DNA of 64,000 nt from Corylus avellana. Taxonomy: Eukaryota; Streptophyta; Magnoliopsida; Fagales; Betulaceae. The notes beneath the pieces were generated by a model. The model did not search any database and was not told where the DNA came from. It worked only from the letters and a program-made list of their open reading frames with translations. Below, one piece after another: positions 11,376 through 23,283 of this stretch. Both the position numbers and the translations under genes were made by a program. The stretch covers positions 21,839,093 through 21,903,092 of the forward strand of contig NC_081542.1 of NCBI RefSeq assembly GCF_901000735.1. Reading direction: 5' to 3'. How positions within the stretch are numbered: position 1 is the stretch's first letter; every line of letters starts with the position of its first letter.

Positions 11376-12788
11376 TAACATAAATACCCCCGAACCCTAA
11401 ACCTAATAAAATAAAGAAATAAAGACTCCCAAAACCTTAACCCTAATAAAATAACAACATAAAATAAAATAAAATGATAGTTACGCAATCTGCATCAAAA
11501 TGCTAGCAAGTTTCATTTTAGGTTCTCTCATGTCGATTGGTGTTGTGGGCTGTTTTTTTTTTTTTTTTTTTTTTTTTCATCAAATAAGACAGATGACAAC
11601 TATAAACATTTTCAGTTAAGTGCAAAATACCATCTATTATATGTACGTGCAAGGCAAAAAATATTTTTTTATCCATAATTTATCCTTTTAACTCCCTTTG
11701 TCCGCAAACATCTACGCCATAACACATGCACCCTGATCAGCACGACCCTTCCTCCAAACCTAGCTAGTACAGATGCACGAACCCCCTTAATTCTCGATCA
11801 CTATTAATATTATCCGGCATGACCGGAATTGTTTGAATATTGATGTCTCTGGGGGTTTCAACTATCTTCAGAAAAAAAGAAAAAAAAAAAAAAAAAAAGA
11901 AAAAGAAAAGCCAGCACATTGCTATTGACTTTGTGATAATGAAGGTCTCTTTGGTTTTTGTTATAAATAATCCTCAAGGCTGGCCTGACAGAAACTGCAA
12001 CTGCATTGCACTCCTTGAGCTAGCTAGGTTTGATTGATTAGTTGAGGGAGAGTAACAACACTTTTCTTGAGTAATCATCTTCTCTGTACGTACAGGTATT
12101 TGTTTGTCTCATACTATTTGTCAAGTCTTCTTCATTGTGTTCATTATTTCAATTCTATAATAGTCTTATGTGAGTCTACTAAATAACATTACTATTAATT
12201 AGATTGAGCTAGCTTTTCAATTATCTTTTTATTTTAACAACAATATAGAAGAGAAGCATGAGACTTTATATATTTTTTTCATTTCCTTCTCTATCTGTAA
12301 ATTAAGGCACACATCGAACTTCTTAAGAAAAAAATGTAAATATGTTACCAAAGTACTTTCGCATGTATTTATTTTCTCAATTTAAACTTAAGTAATCAAA
12401 TTATCTTTCTAAATTTTAATATTTGGATTTTTCTTTTAAGTTAATGTGTTGATGAGTATGTATACAATCTTTATATATATTTTAATTCTGTAAAACTATA
12501 TAATTGTAGTTAATGTGTTGATGATTATATAGAAAATTCCAAATATAAAAAAAAAAAAAAAAAAAATTATCTAAATCAACTAAACAAATTAATGTAAAAA
12601 AACAAATTACAAGTTACATTTATATATTTTTTAAATGGTAATTAAATAATTTTTAGTTATTTTTATTTTGTTGTTTATGTAATTTAATAATTTCAACAAT
12701 CAATTTTGTTCCAACTGTTTTTTTTTTTTCCTAAAAAAAAAAATTACTCCAAAACTAAAATTCTGGCTCCACTAACATCTATATATTT
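11376..12788. other. AT-rich intergenic sequence
   Basis: LTR-like remainder to about 11500, then poly-T (11550-11578) and poly-A (11880-11900) tracts and AT-rich sequence. No gene was recognised. Confidence 0.4.
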
Positions 12789-12984
12789 GAGAAATGCTAC
12801 ACATATTTCCACTTACATTCCTAAATTCAAACACCTTAACGGCTTAACGTGGCACTAAAAATCATTATTAGATTCAAAATGTGATAATGAATTATTCAAA
12901 ATGTAATAGTGATTTTTAGTGTCACGTCACAATGTGTGTGAATTTAAGAGAGAGAGAGTGAGAGTGCAAGTATGTATAGCATTT
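12789..12984. repeat. Fold-back MITE next to a promoter
   Basis: Outer ends GAAATGCTACAC (12791) and GTATAGCATTT (about 12974-12984) are inverted. Inner arms GTGGCACTAAAAATCATTATTA and its inverted match AATAGTGATTTTTAGTGTCACG form a hairpin. It ends a few bases before the TATA-like box of the 13090 gene. Confidence 0.6.
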
Positions 12985-12987
12985 ATG

Positions 12988-12993
12988 TATATA
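12988..12993 (+). promoter_or_regulatory. TATA-like box of the 13090 gene
   Basis: TATATA followed by CTTTATA lies about 100 bp before the ATG at 13090, which fits a short 5' leader. It directly abuts the MITE at 12789-12984. Confidence 0.4.
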
Positions 12994-13089
12994 CTTTATA
13001 GAGATATCATTGAGTTCTTGAGCATTCTTAATTTGCTGCCATTCGTAACGTTTTAATTTACACTTGCTGATTCTACAAGGGCGCGCAAA

Positions 13090-14443
13090 ATGTCTACGAA
13101 GCAAAGCAAGTCTGGGAAATCTACGCATGCTAACAAAATATCATTTGAAGAAGGTTTTTTCCTTCCAATCATCAGCTATATATTTGTCATATGGAAACTT
13201 GGGATATATCTGTGTGCGTGTGTTTGCATTGGATATATCATGTTTCGTCATTAATTAGCAAATTTTCATGTTATGTCATTAATTTGCTGGGGAGTACGTT
13301 TCAAGGCTTTTAGACATGTATATTAATTAAATTTTCATGTCATGTCATTACTTGTTGTTTTTTTAATCAAAAGGTTGTGCTGTAGTTGGAATTAATCAGA
13401 CGATTCACGCTCTAGAAGAAATCTGGTAGCCTCCAGTTCGGTGCTCCTCCCACATTTCAATCAGATATCAGATACTTCTTGACCACTTGCATCTTTCTCT
13501 GTAAACCTTACCATTTTATAACCCCTCAAACTCCTTGCTTCAAACCCCATCTCAAATCTCAACCCATATCTAAAATCCAAACAAAAGATTTCCCATCATG
13601 AGCACCGAATCCTCTGCTAACTCTCTCTCTTATTTTCTATTTTGGGGAAGAGATCTCTATCTAAGGGGAAAAGGGAATTATATATATAAGGAATCTTGTT
13701 GTTGAAGAGGACGATGGCTAGTTTGTGTCTGTTTTTTTTTTTTTTTTGGGAAAAATTTGAAATAAAAATATAGATCATCCTTTAAATTGGATTCTCCTTT
13801 AAATTGAAGCTCAAACTATGCTCTTTCTTTGGTGGGGGAAGAGCATCTGAGCCGTCAGATTTTTTAGATAATCTGAACCGTTAAATAATTTAACAGTGTG
13901 CTGTAGTTTTAAATACAGCACACAATTAGCCGGATCCATTCGTGATGCATGTTGGGCGTCTGTGCGAGACTAATCTTAATTAGCTATTGGTAAGACATGT
14001 GACAATCCGTGTGCCGGTGTGTGCGTGTTTGCATGTATCATCTGGTTAATAAGTTGTTAGGTTATGTCGTTTAAGGTGTCAGTTGTACTCGATATAAATT
14101 AAGAAACAATGTTAACGTTAATTTGTTATTGAATATACCAGGGAATACTCCTCCCAGTCCTCCGGACAAGACTCCTGAGTTGGTTACGGAGATGAGCGAA
14201 CTTGTTGACGCTATGCTCAACAAATTCAAAACGAAGTTGGAAGCCGTGGTGAAGAAATATGCCATCACTGAGAAGTAAGGGAAACCACCTAGTGGCTACA
14301 GATGAGGATTAGACTTGTGCTGCTTGAACATTTATATATAAGCAAGTAATTCTATATATATCCTGTTTATTTTAGTTTCTATTTTATTAATACATTTACT
14401 ATTTTATTTTAGGGCTGGACAAGGAAGTAGACGAGGAAGTTGA
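13090..14443 (+). CDS. Predicted small three-exon gene, 75-residue protein
   Basis: The gene is not recognised. Exon 1 is 13090-13153 (ATG, protein starts MSTKQSKSGKS), exon 2 is 14142-14274 (acceptor TACCAG; reads NTPPSPPDKTPELV, then an amphipathic stretch with DAMLNKF and EAVVKKYAI), and exon 3 is 14413-14443 (acceptor ATTTTAG; ends GSRRGS then TGA). Donors are GTTTTT (weak) and GTAAGG. All three exons join in one frame: 64 + 133 + 31 = 228 nt. The second exon is strikingly less AT-rich than its surroundings and uses ordinary codons. The N- and C-termini are Ser/Lys/Arg-rich and the centre could form a helix of about 35 residues. No signal peptide or membrane segment was seen. If intron 2 is retained, the frame ends at TAA two codons later. 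The weak point is exon 1, which has a poor donor. Confidence 0.5.
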
Positions 14444-14998
14444 CGGAGTCAGCGTCCTTTATCAACCTACCTGCATGTGTGTTTGTGTTTACCCACTTAT
14501 AATGTGTCTCCATTTTATTTTCATCTGTCCTACAAGTCATGTAATGTAAAAGTAAGACTCCATCTACATTCTGGTGTCAACTGCATGCCGTGGAAGAGAA
14601 GTATACGCCCTTGTGCCAAGCTTCTATATATATATATATATATATATATGGGACTCTTGATAGAAGATCACCGGGGAGTCCAGGCTTACTACATGCAATC
14701 ACTCTTCATATATATAAGCAGCTGCAGACGGAATAGAGATTACATGGTTGTCTTCCAAATAAATGTTTATCATTTCTTTTGTAATCTTTTAGTTTGTCGT
14801 TTTCTTCAATAAGCAGGTAGTAGACTACTTATAAATGATGTATTTCAGTTCTAGCTGGAAGGATCATTCAATGAAATTATTTTGTTTTCCTATCCCTGTG
14901 AGATGAGACTTTTCCCGAACCCAATGGCCATGAGACTCCATTGCCGTGCGTGTTTCTTGTGTTTTCTCTGTTTTTCTCCTGCGCCTATTCGATCGGTT
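14444..14998 (+). other. Presumed 3' UTR and downstream of the small gene
   Basis: No further coding exon was seen. A (TA)n tract lies at about 14628-14649 and a polyadenylation-like AATAAG occurs at about 14808. The open frame at 14477-14812 looks untranslated. Confidence 0.4.
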
Positions 14999-15640
14999 TT
15001 GAAGAAAATTATTAGACTAGAAAAATTAAAAGATAACAGACAAAGAAGAAAATAGATACAATAAATTTTAAGTAGTTCTGTCTATATAATCTACATCCAT
15101 ATATTAAAGCTCAAATGGCTACAATATTATTGCTCTCATTCTTTATTATTTGATTGTGTACAAAAGGCTCTATTTATAAAGCTCACCAATTATTTGAATT
15201 TATTCAAATCTAATCAGATCAGGATAATGTAATTTAATCAAATCTTCATCAAATAACTAAATGTAGGGTAACCAAATGTACTCGAATGTCCCTCCCAAAC
15301 TCGAAGTGAAAAATTCTAAAAACTTGAGTTTGGAAAGAATTTTTAATTTTTCTGGAGATGGCAGGCGGCAGTAGATGCCAAAAACTTTCTGAAATTGGCG
15401 GTGGCCCACATCGAAGACGATGATCGGAGATGGGCATTTTAATAACAATAGCCCAAAAAGGGCCAATAATGGGCCAAAATTCTCACCAACAAACTGAAAT
15501 TAGACCGACTACAGGTCTTAAATGGGCATGGGTCATTAAACAAAACCACAAATGCCTTTGAAGAAATTGGGTCAACAAATGGCCTAGTTCGAGATGGGTT
15601 TGGGTCAACAAGATGACCAATAATATGTGACACCTTGACT
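14999..15640 (-). mobile_element. Truncated gene-less LTR element
   Basis: Read on the minus strand, about 15300-15480 has the same layout as the ends of the 9121 and 25710 elements: TTGGCCC/GGGCC-rich internal sequence, then CTCAAG..., then a purine tract GAGTTTGGGAGGGA, then LTR-like sequence with a TATA box (TATAAATAGAGCC, about 15168-15180). No second LTR or coding region was found. Boundaries are approximate. Confidence 0.4.
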
Positions 15641-15717
15641 TTGTATCACAAAATCGTAAGTGGAAATATTTCATTTCGTATGTGATGTTATGAAGTCAGA
15701 GATAGATTCTCGCACCA

Positions 15718-15719
<2 letters not shown>

Positions 15720-15764
<45 letters not shown>
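15720..15764. repeat. (TA)n microsatellite
   Basis: An uninterrupted TA dinucleotide run. Confidence 0.95.
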
Positions 15765-15765
<1 letters not shown>

Positions 15766-16533
15766 CTTAAAACAATAGTTAACCCTCATATAACACATAT
15801 GAACTAACCGAAGTACCTCAATTTCATTAAATATAGACATGGTTTGGTTACATAATAAATACACACTAGGTGCATCAAATAGAGATAAGTGCCGTGAGCG
15901 GAAACTCACTAATTACCCAAAAACCTTACAATTTCCTACTAAAACACAAGGTATTGGAATGGAAATTCACAGTAAGATTTGCACACCGAATGTTGCCAAT
16001 TTTCTAAAACCTAACAATATTCTCCTTTGACCATTTGGTGACAAAACGTACTACAATAAAAACACAACAGAAATTCAGGGAAAACAACACCCAATTACAA
16101 ACCCACTCAAGTTTATCAAACCACAACTAAACCAAGCTAGATCAACTAAGTCATGTACCTATTCTTTGGAGACCAATAGCAAACTCATCAAAAGCATTGA
16201 GATGAAGCAGAAAAGATCACACACAAAGGGTGTGACAACGTAAAGCATGCATGAGTTTGAATTTACAACCAAGGAATCATATAACAGTTCTAAAATAACC
16301 ATTAGAAGTCAATTAAGAGTAGTCAAGATACACAAAAAATAAAAAATAAAAAATAACGCTTTGAATCCACCAACTCCCCCTCCACAGAATCATCTCCCCC
16401 TCAAAATGATCATCTCCAAGTCTTTTTGCTCTCCAACATACATCTCCCATTTTCTGTCCCGAAGGACAAATAAGGTAGCAACACATCTGCAGAATACTCC
16501 CCATCCCTAGGAGTGGCATCGGTGGGATGTTCA
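15765..16533. other. Intergenic; possible retroelement debris
   Basis: No intact gene. Minus-strand purine tracts (GAGGGGGAGATGATT, about 16382-16402) look like a polypurine tract of a decayed LTR element, but no LTR could be paired with it. Confidence 0.35.
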
Positions 16534-16559
16534 TGTTAGAGTATATTTGAATGACCCTA

Positions 16560-19500
16560 TGACGTAGCGGAAGACTAAGGTAACTAATCAAAGAGCAGCG
16601 TCTTTGATTCTGCAAGGAGAAGCGTCTTCGTCTTCTACCCAAAAGATAAAACAAGCCCGCAGGCTAAGAAAAAATAAAACTCCGCAGAGTATTTGAGAGA
16701 GAATTCTCTGATTTGATTATAATTCAATTGATTGAGTTTTACATAATAGGCAAGCCTATTTATAGAAGAGAAATCCTTGGAGAAAAAGTAAACCTACTTC
16801 TAGTAGAGAAAGTAAATCTAATCTTAGTAGGAAAGTAAACATAATCCTAGTAGGGAAAGTAAACATAATTCTAATAGGAAAAGTAAATATACTCCTAGTA
16901 GGGAAAGGATTAAAAGTAAACTATTTATTCTTGGGGGTGGGGACACACATGTCCTACATCAGTCTCCCCTTCTTGAAAAGAACTCGTCCTCGAGTTAAGT
17001 TCTGACTCCTCTGGTGGAAAATATTCAAAAATGTCTGCCACGTTGAATGTTGAGGATATCGCCATTTCTTCTGGAAGATCGATGACATATGCATTGTCGT
17101 TAATCTTTTTTAGTACCTTGCATGGACCATACTTCTTATTCCTCAGCTTTCCAGAAGTACCAGTTGGCAGTCGCCCCTTGCGTAGATACACCATCACAAG
17201 ATCTCCTTCTTGAAAAATCTTCGATCGCCGACCCTTGTCTGCTGCCGTCTTGTACTTAGCATAGGATTCTTCCAGATGCTGACGAACTCCCTCTTGGGTA
17301 GCTTTCACCCGTTCTGCTAAATGCTCCGCTGCCACACTTGCACCGGGTAGCTTAGGTAAAGTTGCAAGATCTACTGCAAGTCTCGGAGTTCTCCCATAGA
17401 CGACTTCAAATGGTGCCTTCCCAGTAGATCGATTCACCATGTTATTGTAGGCAAACTCAGCCTGAGCTAAAGCCAGGTCCCACTGCTTCGGTTTGTCACC
17501 TGCAATACATCGAAGTAAATTACCTAGAGTTCGATTAACAACTTCTGTCTGCCCGTCCGTCTGCGGATGGCTCGTGCTACTAAAGTTCAATGCTGTGTCG
17601 AACCGCCTCCATAATGTTCGCCAAAAGTGAGACAAGAACTTGGTGTCTCGGTCAGAAGTGATAGACTTTGGGACTCCATGCAATCGAACCACCTCTCGGA
17701 AGAATAGATTGGCCACTTGAACTGCATCAGATGTTTTCTTGCAAGCAACAAAGTGAGCCATTTTGGAAAATCTATCCACAATTACCATTATAGAATCTGC
17801 TCCTCGTTGGGTTCTCGGGAGACCCAATACAAAATCCATGGATACATCTTCCCACGATGCTTCTGGTATTGGTAGAGGCATGTATAATCCCGTATTTTGG
17901 GTTTGCCCCTTGGCGACCTGACAAGTCTGGCATCGTCGGACAAAATTACCTACTTCTTTCTTCAGTTGCGGCCAGTAATACCGTTCCTCTACCAGAGCAA
18001 TAGTCTTGTCTCTTCCCAGATGACCACCCAAACCTCCAGCATGTAATTCTCGGATTATTTGTTCCCGTAAGGAACTCCTCGGAATGCATAGCCGATTCCC
18101 ACGAAATAAATACCCCTCCTGAATATGTATCTCAGAAATTGGTTGCCCCGCCTTGCAATGCTTCCAGGTTTTACCAAAATCTTCATCTTCCTCATATAAC
18201 TCCTTTAGGCACTCGAATCCAGTCACTTCAGCTTTCATGGTGATCAGCAGGGTAGCTCGGCGGCTTAAAGCGTCAGCTACACGATTTAGTTTTCCCGACT
18301 TATGCTTGAGAGAAAAAGTGAACCGTTGGATGTAAGAAACCCACCGAGCATGCATCCGATTCAAATTCTTTTGACTATTGATGAACTTTAATGCTTGATG
18401 GTCGGTATAGAGGACAAACTCTCGTTGGATCAAGTAGTGCTCCCACACCTTGAGGGCTCTCAAGACAGCATAAAGCTCCAACTCATATGTTGACCACTTC
18501 TGTCTTGCTTCTCCGAGCTTCTCACTAAAAAATTCTACGGGCTTCCCTTCTTGAGATAACACAGCTCCTATCCCGACGATTGATGCATCACATTCAACTT
18601 CAAACAGCTTGTCAAAGTCAGGTAAGGCAAGTACAGGTGCTGTGCATAGCTTTTCTTTGATGATTGAGAAACTTCGCTCAGCTTCTTCACCCCAATTGAA
18701 TTTTCCTTTCTTCATACACTCGGTGATCGGTGCTACAATACTGCTGAAATTCCGAACGAACCTTCTATAGAAAGTTGCTAACCCATGGAAACTTCTTACT
18801 TCTCCCACTGACTTGGGTGTGGGCCATTCTCGGATTGCTCTCACCTTCTCTTCATCCACTCGGATTCCATCGGTACCGACTACAAATCCGAGGAAGAGTA
18901 ACTGATCCATCATGAAACTACACTTCTTTAAGTTGATAAACAACTTATTTTCACGGAGAACCTCCAACACTTTCCTCACGTGATCCATGTGATCCACCGG
19001 GTTGCGACTATAGATAAGAATATCATCGAAATAGACAACGACAAATTTTCCGATAAAAGGTTTCAGTACCTGATTCATGAGTCGCATGAAAGTGCTTGGT
19101 GCATTCGAAAGGCCGAAAGGCATCACCATCCACTCATAAAGCCCCTCTTTAGTCTTGAACGCAGTTTTCCATTCATCTCCCGGTCGTATACGGATTTGGT
19201 GATATCCACTCCTCAAGTCAATCTTCGAAAAAATCTTAGCCCCAGATAGCATATCAAACATGTCACCTATTCGGGGAATAGGAAACCGATATTTGACCGT
19301 GATCTTGTTTATTGCCCGGCTATCCACGCACATTCGCCAACTCCCATCTTTCTTCGGTACAAGTAGGGCCGGTACTGCGCATGGACTCATACTCTCTCGC
19401 AAGTGTCCCTTCCGAATTAACCCCTCTACTTGCTCTTGCAAAATAGCATTCTCCTTTGGGCTCATTCGATAATGTGGCAAGTTCGGGAGACTTGCTCCCG

Positions 19501-22001
19501 GCACTAAGTCAATATAGTGCTGGATATCTCTCATGGGCGGCAGTCCTTCGGGCATCTCTTCAGGCATGATGTCTTGGAATTCTTCTAACATCGGTCGCAT
19601 TATCTCAGGAACTTCTTGTGAGACGGAGCCCGGGGTTCCCTTGGTCACCAATGCTATGATGTCTCGGGCCTCCTTAACTTCTTCTATAAATTCTGATCCA
19701 GTGGATAGGAGGACCGGCTTTCCCTTAGAATAAGTAGAATTTTCGACTTCCTGTAAAGGTCGAAATGTTATCTTCCGACCATCCCAAAAGATAGTGTAGA
19801 CATTGGCTCTTCCTTGCTGCTGGGCATTCACGTCAAACTGCCACGGTCTTCCCAGGATTAAGTGGCATGCATCCATCTCGACAACATCACACAAAATAGA
19901 ATCCGAGTAATGCTTACCGATCGAAAATGTGAAACGACATCTCTCGGTTACTAGTGTCTCGGTTCCCCGCTTGATCCATCCGATCTTATATGGAGTTGGG
20001 TGCTTCTCAGTTTTCAAACCCAACTTTGAAACCATCTCCTTCGACACTACGTTCTCCCCGCTACCACTATCAATAATCACATCACATACTCTTTGGTTGA
20101 CTGTGCAGCGAGTACGAAAAATCTTGTGCCTTTGAGATTGATCCTCTTGCCTCGGTGTCAAGAGTAAACGTTGAATTACTAAGGATCGGGAAAGTGGGAT
20201 TCCCTCATCAGCGTCAGCCAACTCCTCTTCTTCATACTCGGGTGTATCAATATCTCCATTCTCGGACCCTCCCTCTGGCTCAGGTTCGATCAAGTTTACC
20301 ATCTGCCTCCGGGGACATTGATGCGACCTATGTCCCGGTTGGTTGCATTTGAAACATTTGTCTAGATTGGGCCGTGCGTATGGATTGTTGGCTGGTTGTC
20401 TCGAGGTGCTTGAACTGCTACTGGCTCCTTTTCCCGTGGAAGTCACTGGTTGACTTGGTGTGACAGTCGGGACTAGAGGTTGTTTTCCCCGACCCTGCGT
20501 TGGTCTCGTCGAATCGCTCGGGTTTCGCTCCCAGGTTGTTGCTTTAGGCCTCTCCAGTTGCTTCTCTGCTCGGGTTGCCAAACTAACTGCCTCATTCAAA
20601 GTAAAGACAGGATGCATAGAAACCTTATCTTGTATTGCCACACGCAGTCCACCAATAAACCTTGCAACTTGTTGATCCTCTGTCTCCATGAGATCATTCC
20701 GAGCAGATAGGCGATAGAAATCATCAACATACGCCTGGATGGTCCGACCTCCTTGTCGACACTCTTGGTATTGTTGGAATAGCCGTTGCTCAAAGTCCGG
20801 TGGTAAAAAACGTGCTTTGAGTAGCCGCTTCATCTTCAACCATGAAGTTACAGGTCCCTTCCCTTGTCGGGCTCGGGAAATCTGTAATTTTTCCCACCAA
20901 GCAGAAGCTCCTCCCTTGAACTTGTATGCCACTAACTTCACCTTGCGATCCTCGCGAATACTCATATAATCAAAGAACCTCTCTACTTCCATCACCCAAT
21001 CTAAGAAATCTTCGATTTGAAGATGCCCGTTGAATGATGGGAGATCAATCTTCATTCGGTATTCGTGGGATTCCTCCCTACCAAGATCCTGACGTCTGGG
21101 TTGCTCTCCATATGCATCCCGGTAGCCAGCGCCGTCATAGACATTCCCCATATGGCCAGCTCTACCGCGCTCATAACCTCTGAAGCCTGTGCCACCACGA
21201 CCGACTCCTCTACGTAATTCTCCCCTTCGATCTACCTCAATGTCCCGTCCGAATACTCCTTCAGCGAAGTCTTCATCGTCACTAGGATCGTCATAGGCCG
21301 GTGGTCGGTTTATGGGTGCAAGTGGTTGATGAGGAATAGGCCTTACTCGGATCCCATCGTCATCATGGGCATCATTGTCCCTGTGATTACGATTAGGACC
21401 TATGTGCATGCGCTCTATCATCTCCCGCATCTGGCGCATCTCCTGTCGTATCTCCTGTTGCATCGTTTGCTGGATCTGCTGGAGCTCTTGGAATTCGGCT
21501 CTCCAAGGAGCCTCCCTGTCACGAGCAGCGTCATTAAGGGAATCGTCACCGTTGCGCTGATTGGTCATGATCAGGATAAAGCCTGCTCTGATACCAACTG
21601 ACGTAGCGGAAGACTAAGGTAACTAATCAAAGAGCAGCGTCTTTGATTCTGCAAGGAGAAGCGTCTTCGTCTTCTACCCAAAAGATAAAACAAGCCCGCA
21701 GGCTAAGAAAAAAATAAAACTCCGCAGAGTATTTGAGAGAGAATTCTCTGATTTGATTATAATTCAATTGATTGAGTTTTACATAATAGGCAAGCCTATT
21801 TATAGAAGAGAAATCCTTGGAGAAAAAGTAAACCTACTTCTAGTAGAGAAAGTAAATCTAATCTTAGTAGGAAAGTAAACATAATCCTAGTAGGGAAAGT
21901 AAACATAATTCTAATAGGAAAAGTAAATATACTCCTAGTAGGGAAAGGATTAAAAGTAAACTATTTATTCTTGGGGGTGGGGACACACATGTCCTACATC
22001 A
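16560..22001 (-). mobile_element. Complete Ty3/gypsy LTR retrotransposon
   Basis: The 3' LTR (16560-16961, 402 bp) and 5' LTR (21599-22001, 403 bp) both run TGACGTAGCGG...CCTACATCA on the plus strand. By eye they differ only by one A in a homopolymer. The 5-bp repeat CCCTA flanks the element (16555-16559, 22002-22006). The primer site TGGTATCAGAGC reads on the minus strand (21585-21596), two bases inside the 5' LTR. A purine tract AAGAAGGGGAGAC abuts the 3' LTR (16962-16974). LTR TATA boxes (TATAAATA) are at 16757-16764 and 21797-21804. All features are those of a recent, structurally intact insertion. Confidence 0.97.
16925..21568 (-). CDS. Ty3/gypsy gag-pol polyprotein, 1547 residues, intact
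   Basis: One uninterrupted frame encodes capsid and all pol enzymes for copying RNA to DNA and integrating it. In order: Gln-rich coiled N-terminus (about 25-55); retrotransposon gag domain (about 170-340); CCHC zinc knuckle [14 protein letters not shown] (405-418); aspartic protease with DSG (500-502); reverse transcriptase (about 735-905) with YFDD (846-849); RNase H with ECDAS (D994); integrase HHCC finger (H1176/H1183, C1213, C1216) and catalytic D1245, D1306, E1342 (D-35-E spacing). Gag-PR-RT-RH-IN order is Ty3/gypsy. No chromodomain could be recognised after [10 protein letters not shown] near the C-terminus. The ATG lies just after the primer site, and the stop lies inside the 3' LTR. 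All catalytic residues are present, so the copy is potentially autonomous. Confidence 0.97.
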   Translation of the reverse strand: MTNQRNGDDSLNDAARDREAPWRAEFQELQQIQQTMQQEIRQEMRQMREMIERMHIGPNRNHRDNDAHDDDGIRVRPIPHQPLAPINRPPAYDDPSDDEDFAEGVFGRDIEVDRRGELRRGVGRGGTGFRGYERGRAGHMGNVYDGAGYRDAYGEQPRRQDLGREESHEYRMKIDLPSFNGHLQIEDFLDWVMEVERFFDYMSIREDRKVKLVAYKFKGGASAWWEKLQISRARQGKGPVTSWLKMKRLLKARFLPPDFEQRLFQQYQECRQGGRTIQAYVDDFYRLSARNDLMETEDQQVARFIGGLRVAIQDKVSMHPVFTLNEAVSLATRAEKQLERPKATTWERNPSDSTRPTQGRGKQPLVPTVTPSQPVTSTGKGASSSSSTSRQPANNPYARPNLDKCFKCNQPGHRSHQCPRRQMVNLIEPEPEGGSENGDIDTPEYEEEELADADEGIPLSRSLVIQRLLLTPRQEDQSQRHKIFRTRCTVNQRVCDVIIDSGSGENVVSKEMVSKLGLKTEKHPTPYKIGWIKRGTETLVTERCRFTFSIGKHYSDSILCDVVEMDACHLILGRPWQFDVNAQQQGRANVYTIFWDGRKITFRPLQEVENSTYSKGKPVLLSTGSEFIEEVKEARDIIALVTKGTPGSVSQEVPEIMRPMLEEFQDIMPEEMPEGLPPMRDIQHYIDLVPGASLPNLPHYRMSPKENAILQEQVEGLIRKGHLRESMSPCAVPALLVPKKDGSWRMCVDSRAINKITVKYRFPIPRIGDMFDMLSGAKIFSKIDLRSGYHQIRIRPGDEWKTAFKTKEGLYEWMVMPFGLSNAPSTFMRLMNQVLKPFIGKFVVVYFDDILIYSRNPVDHMDHVRKVLEVLRENKLFINLKKCSFMMDQLLFLGFVVGTDGIRVDEEKVRAIREWPTPKSVGEVRSFHGLATFYRRFVRNFSSIVAPITECMKKGKFNWGEEAERSFSIIKEKLCTAPVLALPDFDKLFEVECDASIVGIGAVLSQEGKPVEFFSEKLGEARQKWSTYELELYAVLRALKVWEHYLIQREFVLYTDHQALKFINSQKNLNRMHARWVSYIQRFTFSLKHKSGKLNRVADALSRRATLLITMKAEVTGFECLKELYEEDEDFGKTWKHCKAGQPISEIHIQEGYLFRGNRLCIPRSSLREQIIRELHAGGLGGHLGRDKTIALVEERYYWPQLKKEVGNFVRRCQTCQVAKGQTQNTGLYMPLPIPEASWEDVSMDFVLGLPRTQRGADSIMVIVDRFSKMAHFVACKKTSDAVQVANLFFREVVRLHGVPKSITSDRDTKFLSHFWRTLWRRFDTALNFSSTSHPQTDGQTEVVNRTLGNLLRCIAGDKPKQWDLALAQAEFAYNNMVNRSTGKAPFEVVYGRTPRLAVDLATLPKLPGASVAAEHLAERVKATQEGVRQHLEESYAKYKTAADKGRRSKIFQEGDLVMVYLRKGRLPTGTSGKLRNKKYGPCKVLKKINDNAYVIDLPEEMAISSTFNVADIFEYFPPEESELNSRTSSFQEGETDVGHVCPHPQE

Positions 22002-22139
22002 CCCTAAAGTTAGGGATTTGAGGAAGATTGATAAAGATTAGATTAACCTAATTTTAGGGTCATTCAAATATACTCTAACACTTCATGAGGGTCTTGATTA
22101 TTAGTAGGGTCTTCATGAGGGTCTTGAGCATCCTGAAGC

Positions 22140-23283
22140 AAAAGCTAAAGTGGATTCTGAACATCTTTAAACAAGTTCTGGAATATTGACTTAGAAATGG
22201 GATGTCTATATGATATAACCTGAAGGATTCCAAGTGGAAAGACATGAAGAAAGAGTCTACAAGTTAAGAGATCCCTATATGGACACATACAGTCTTCTAG
22301 ACAGTGGTATTGGAAGTTCCACCGGGCAATATTGAAAATAGGATATGAGATGAGAACGTTAGATCACTATGTTTACACATAGAGGTGTCAAGATGAGGTG
22401 ACAACATAGTCATTATATGTTAATGATATATTGTTAGCTGGTAATTGTCCAAATATGGTGAATGAAGCAAAATTCATTCTCAGGATCCAAATTTGAAATG
22501 AAAGACATGGGTAAGGTCACTCATATTCTCTGTATAATAATTTCTAGATATAGAAACTTAGGATTATTGTATTTGGATTGGAAAAATATCTGGATAAAGT
22601 GTTCAAAAGGTACAATTGGGAGAATTGTAAAGTTTTGAACATAGTTGTCTACAGAGAGTAGAGTTTAAAAGAGACTATGTGCCCAGGAAATGATGAGATA
22701 ACAAGAAATGAAAAATGTTCCCTATGCCCAGGCTATGAGCATCCTCATGTATGTTGTGACATGAATTAGGCTTGACATTTGTCATGCAGTGGGATAAGCA
22801 TGTTTCAAATTCAATCCAAGTAGAGTACATTGACAGGTAGTGAAGCAAATGATGTGATATTTGCATGGAACCAAGGAATGAAATTGTGTATTGGGCTAAA
22901 TGATCTTGACTTTATTGGTTGTAGTGATACAAGTTATGTAGATGATAGAGAATCTATAAGTGAATGCATATTCCTATTTGGTGGAATTGTTGTTTCTTGG
23001 TTGAGTAAGAAACAAGATTGTGTTGCAGAATTATAGTTCAATACATTGAATGCAGCACAATGGTAACTAATTTGGACTGAATTTAATGTTTTGTCCATTG
23101 TTTAATTTTTGTATACCTAACAGACCAATAAACATGTTTTGCGGTAACAATTCCACTATCTTGTAAATAAAAAATTGAGCACATAGCTCCAAATACAAAC
23201 ACATTGATGTATCACTATATTCAAGATATAGTGGACATAATTGAAATTAAAGTTGACTTTATTTCCTCAATCGAGATGGTGGC
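22140..23283 (+). pseudogene. Decayed Ty1/copia pol (RT and RNase H)
   Basis: Broken frames read as a copia RT (HYVYT, then YVNDILLAGN for the usual YVDDILL, then EKYLDKVFKRYN) and RNase H (GCSDTSYVDD, FLFGGIVVSWLSKKQD), with many stops and frameshifts. The pol C-terminus (SIEMVA) is cut at 23283 by a solo LTR and resumes at 24570. No LTRs of its own were identified. Confidence 0.85.

Larger units (their letters stand above)
16534..22080. repeat. 105-bp palindromic MITE split by a gypsy element
   Basis: The left arm TGTTAGAGTATATTTGAATG + ACCCTA (16534-16559) and right arm TAGGGT + CATTCAAATATACTCTAACA (ending 22080) are perfect inverted repeats. Without the gypsy insertion and one copy of its CCCTA target duplication, the element is about 100 bp. 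Confidence 0.8.

Noticed and set aside
14477..14812. 111-codon frame after the small gene
   Set aside because: Contains a TA microsatellite and follows the inferred stop; best read as 3' UTR.
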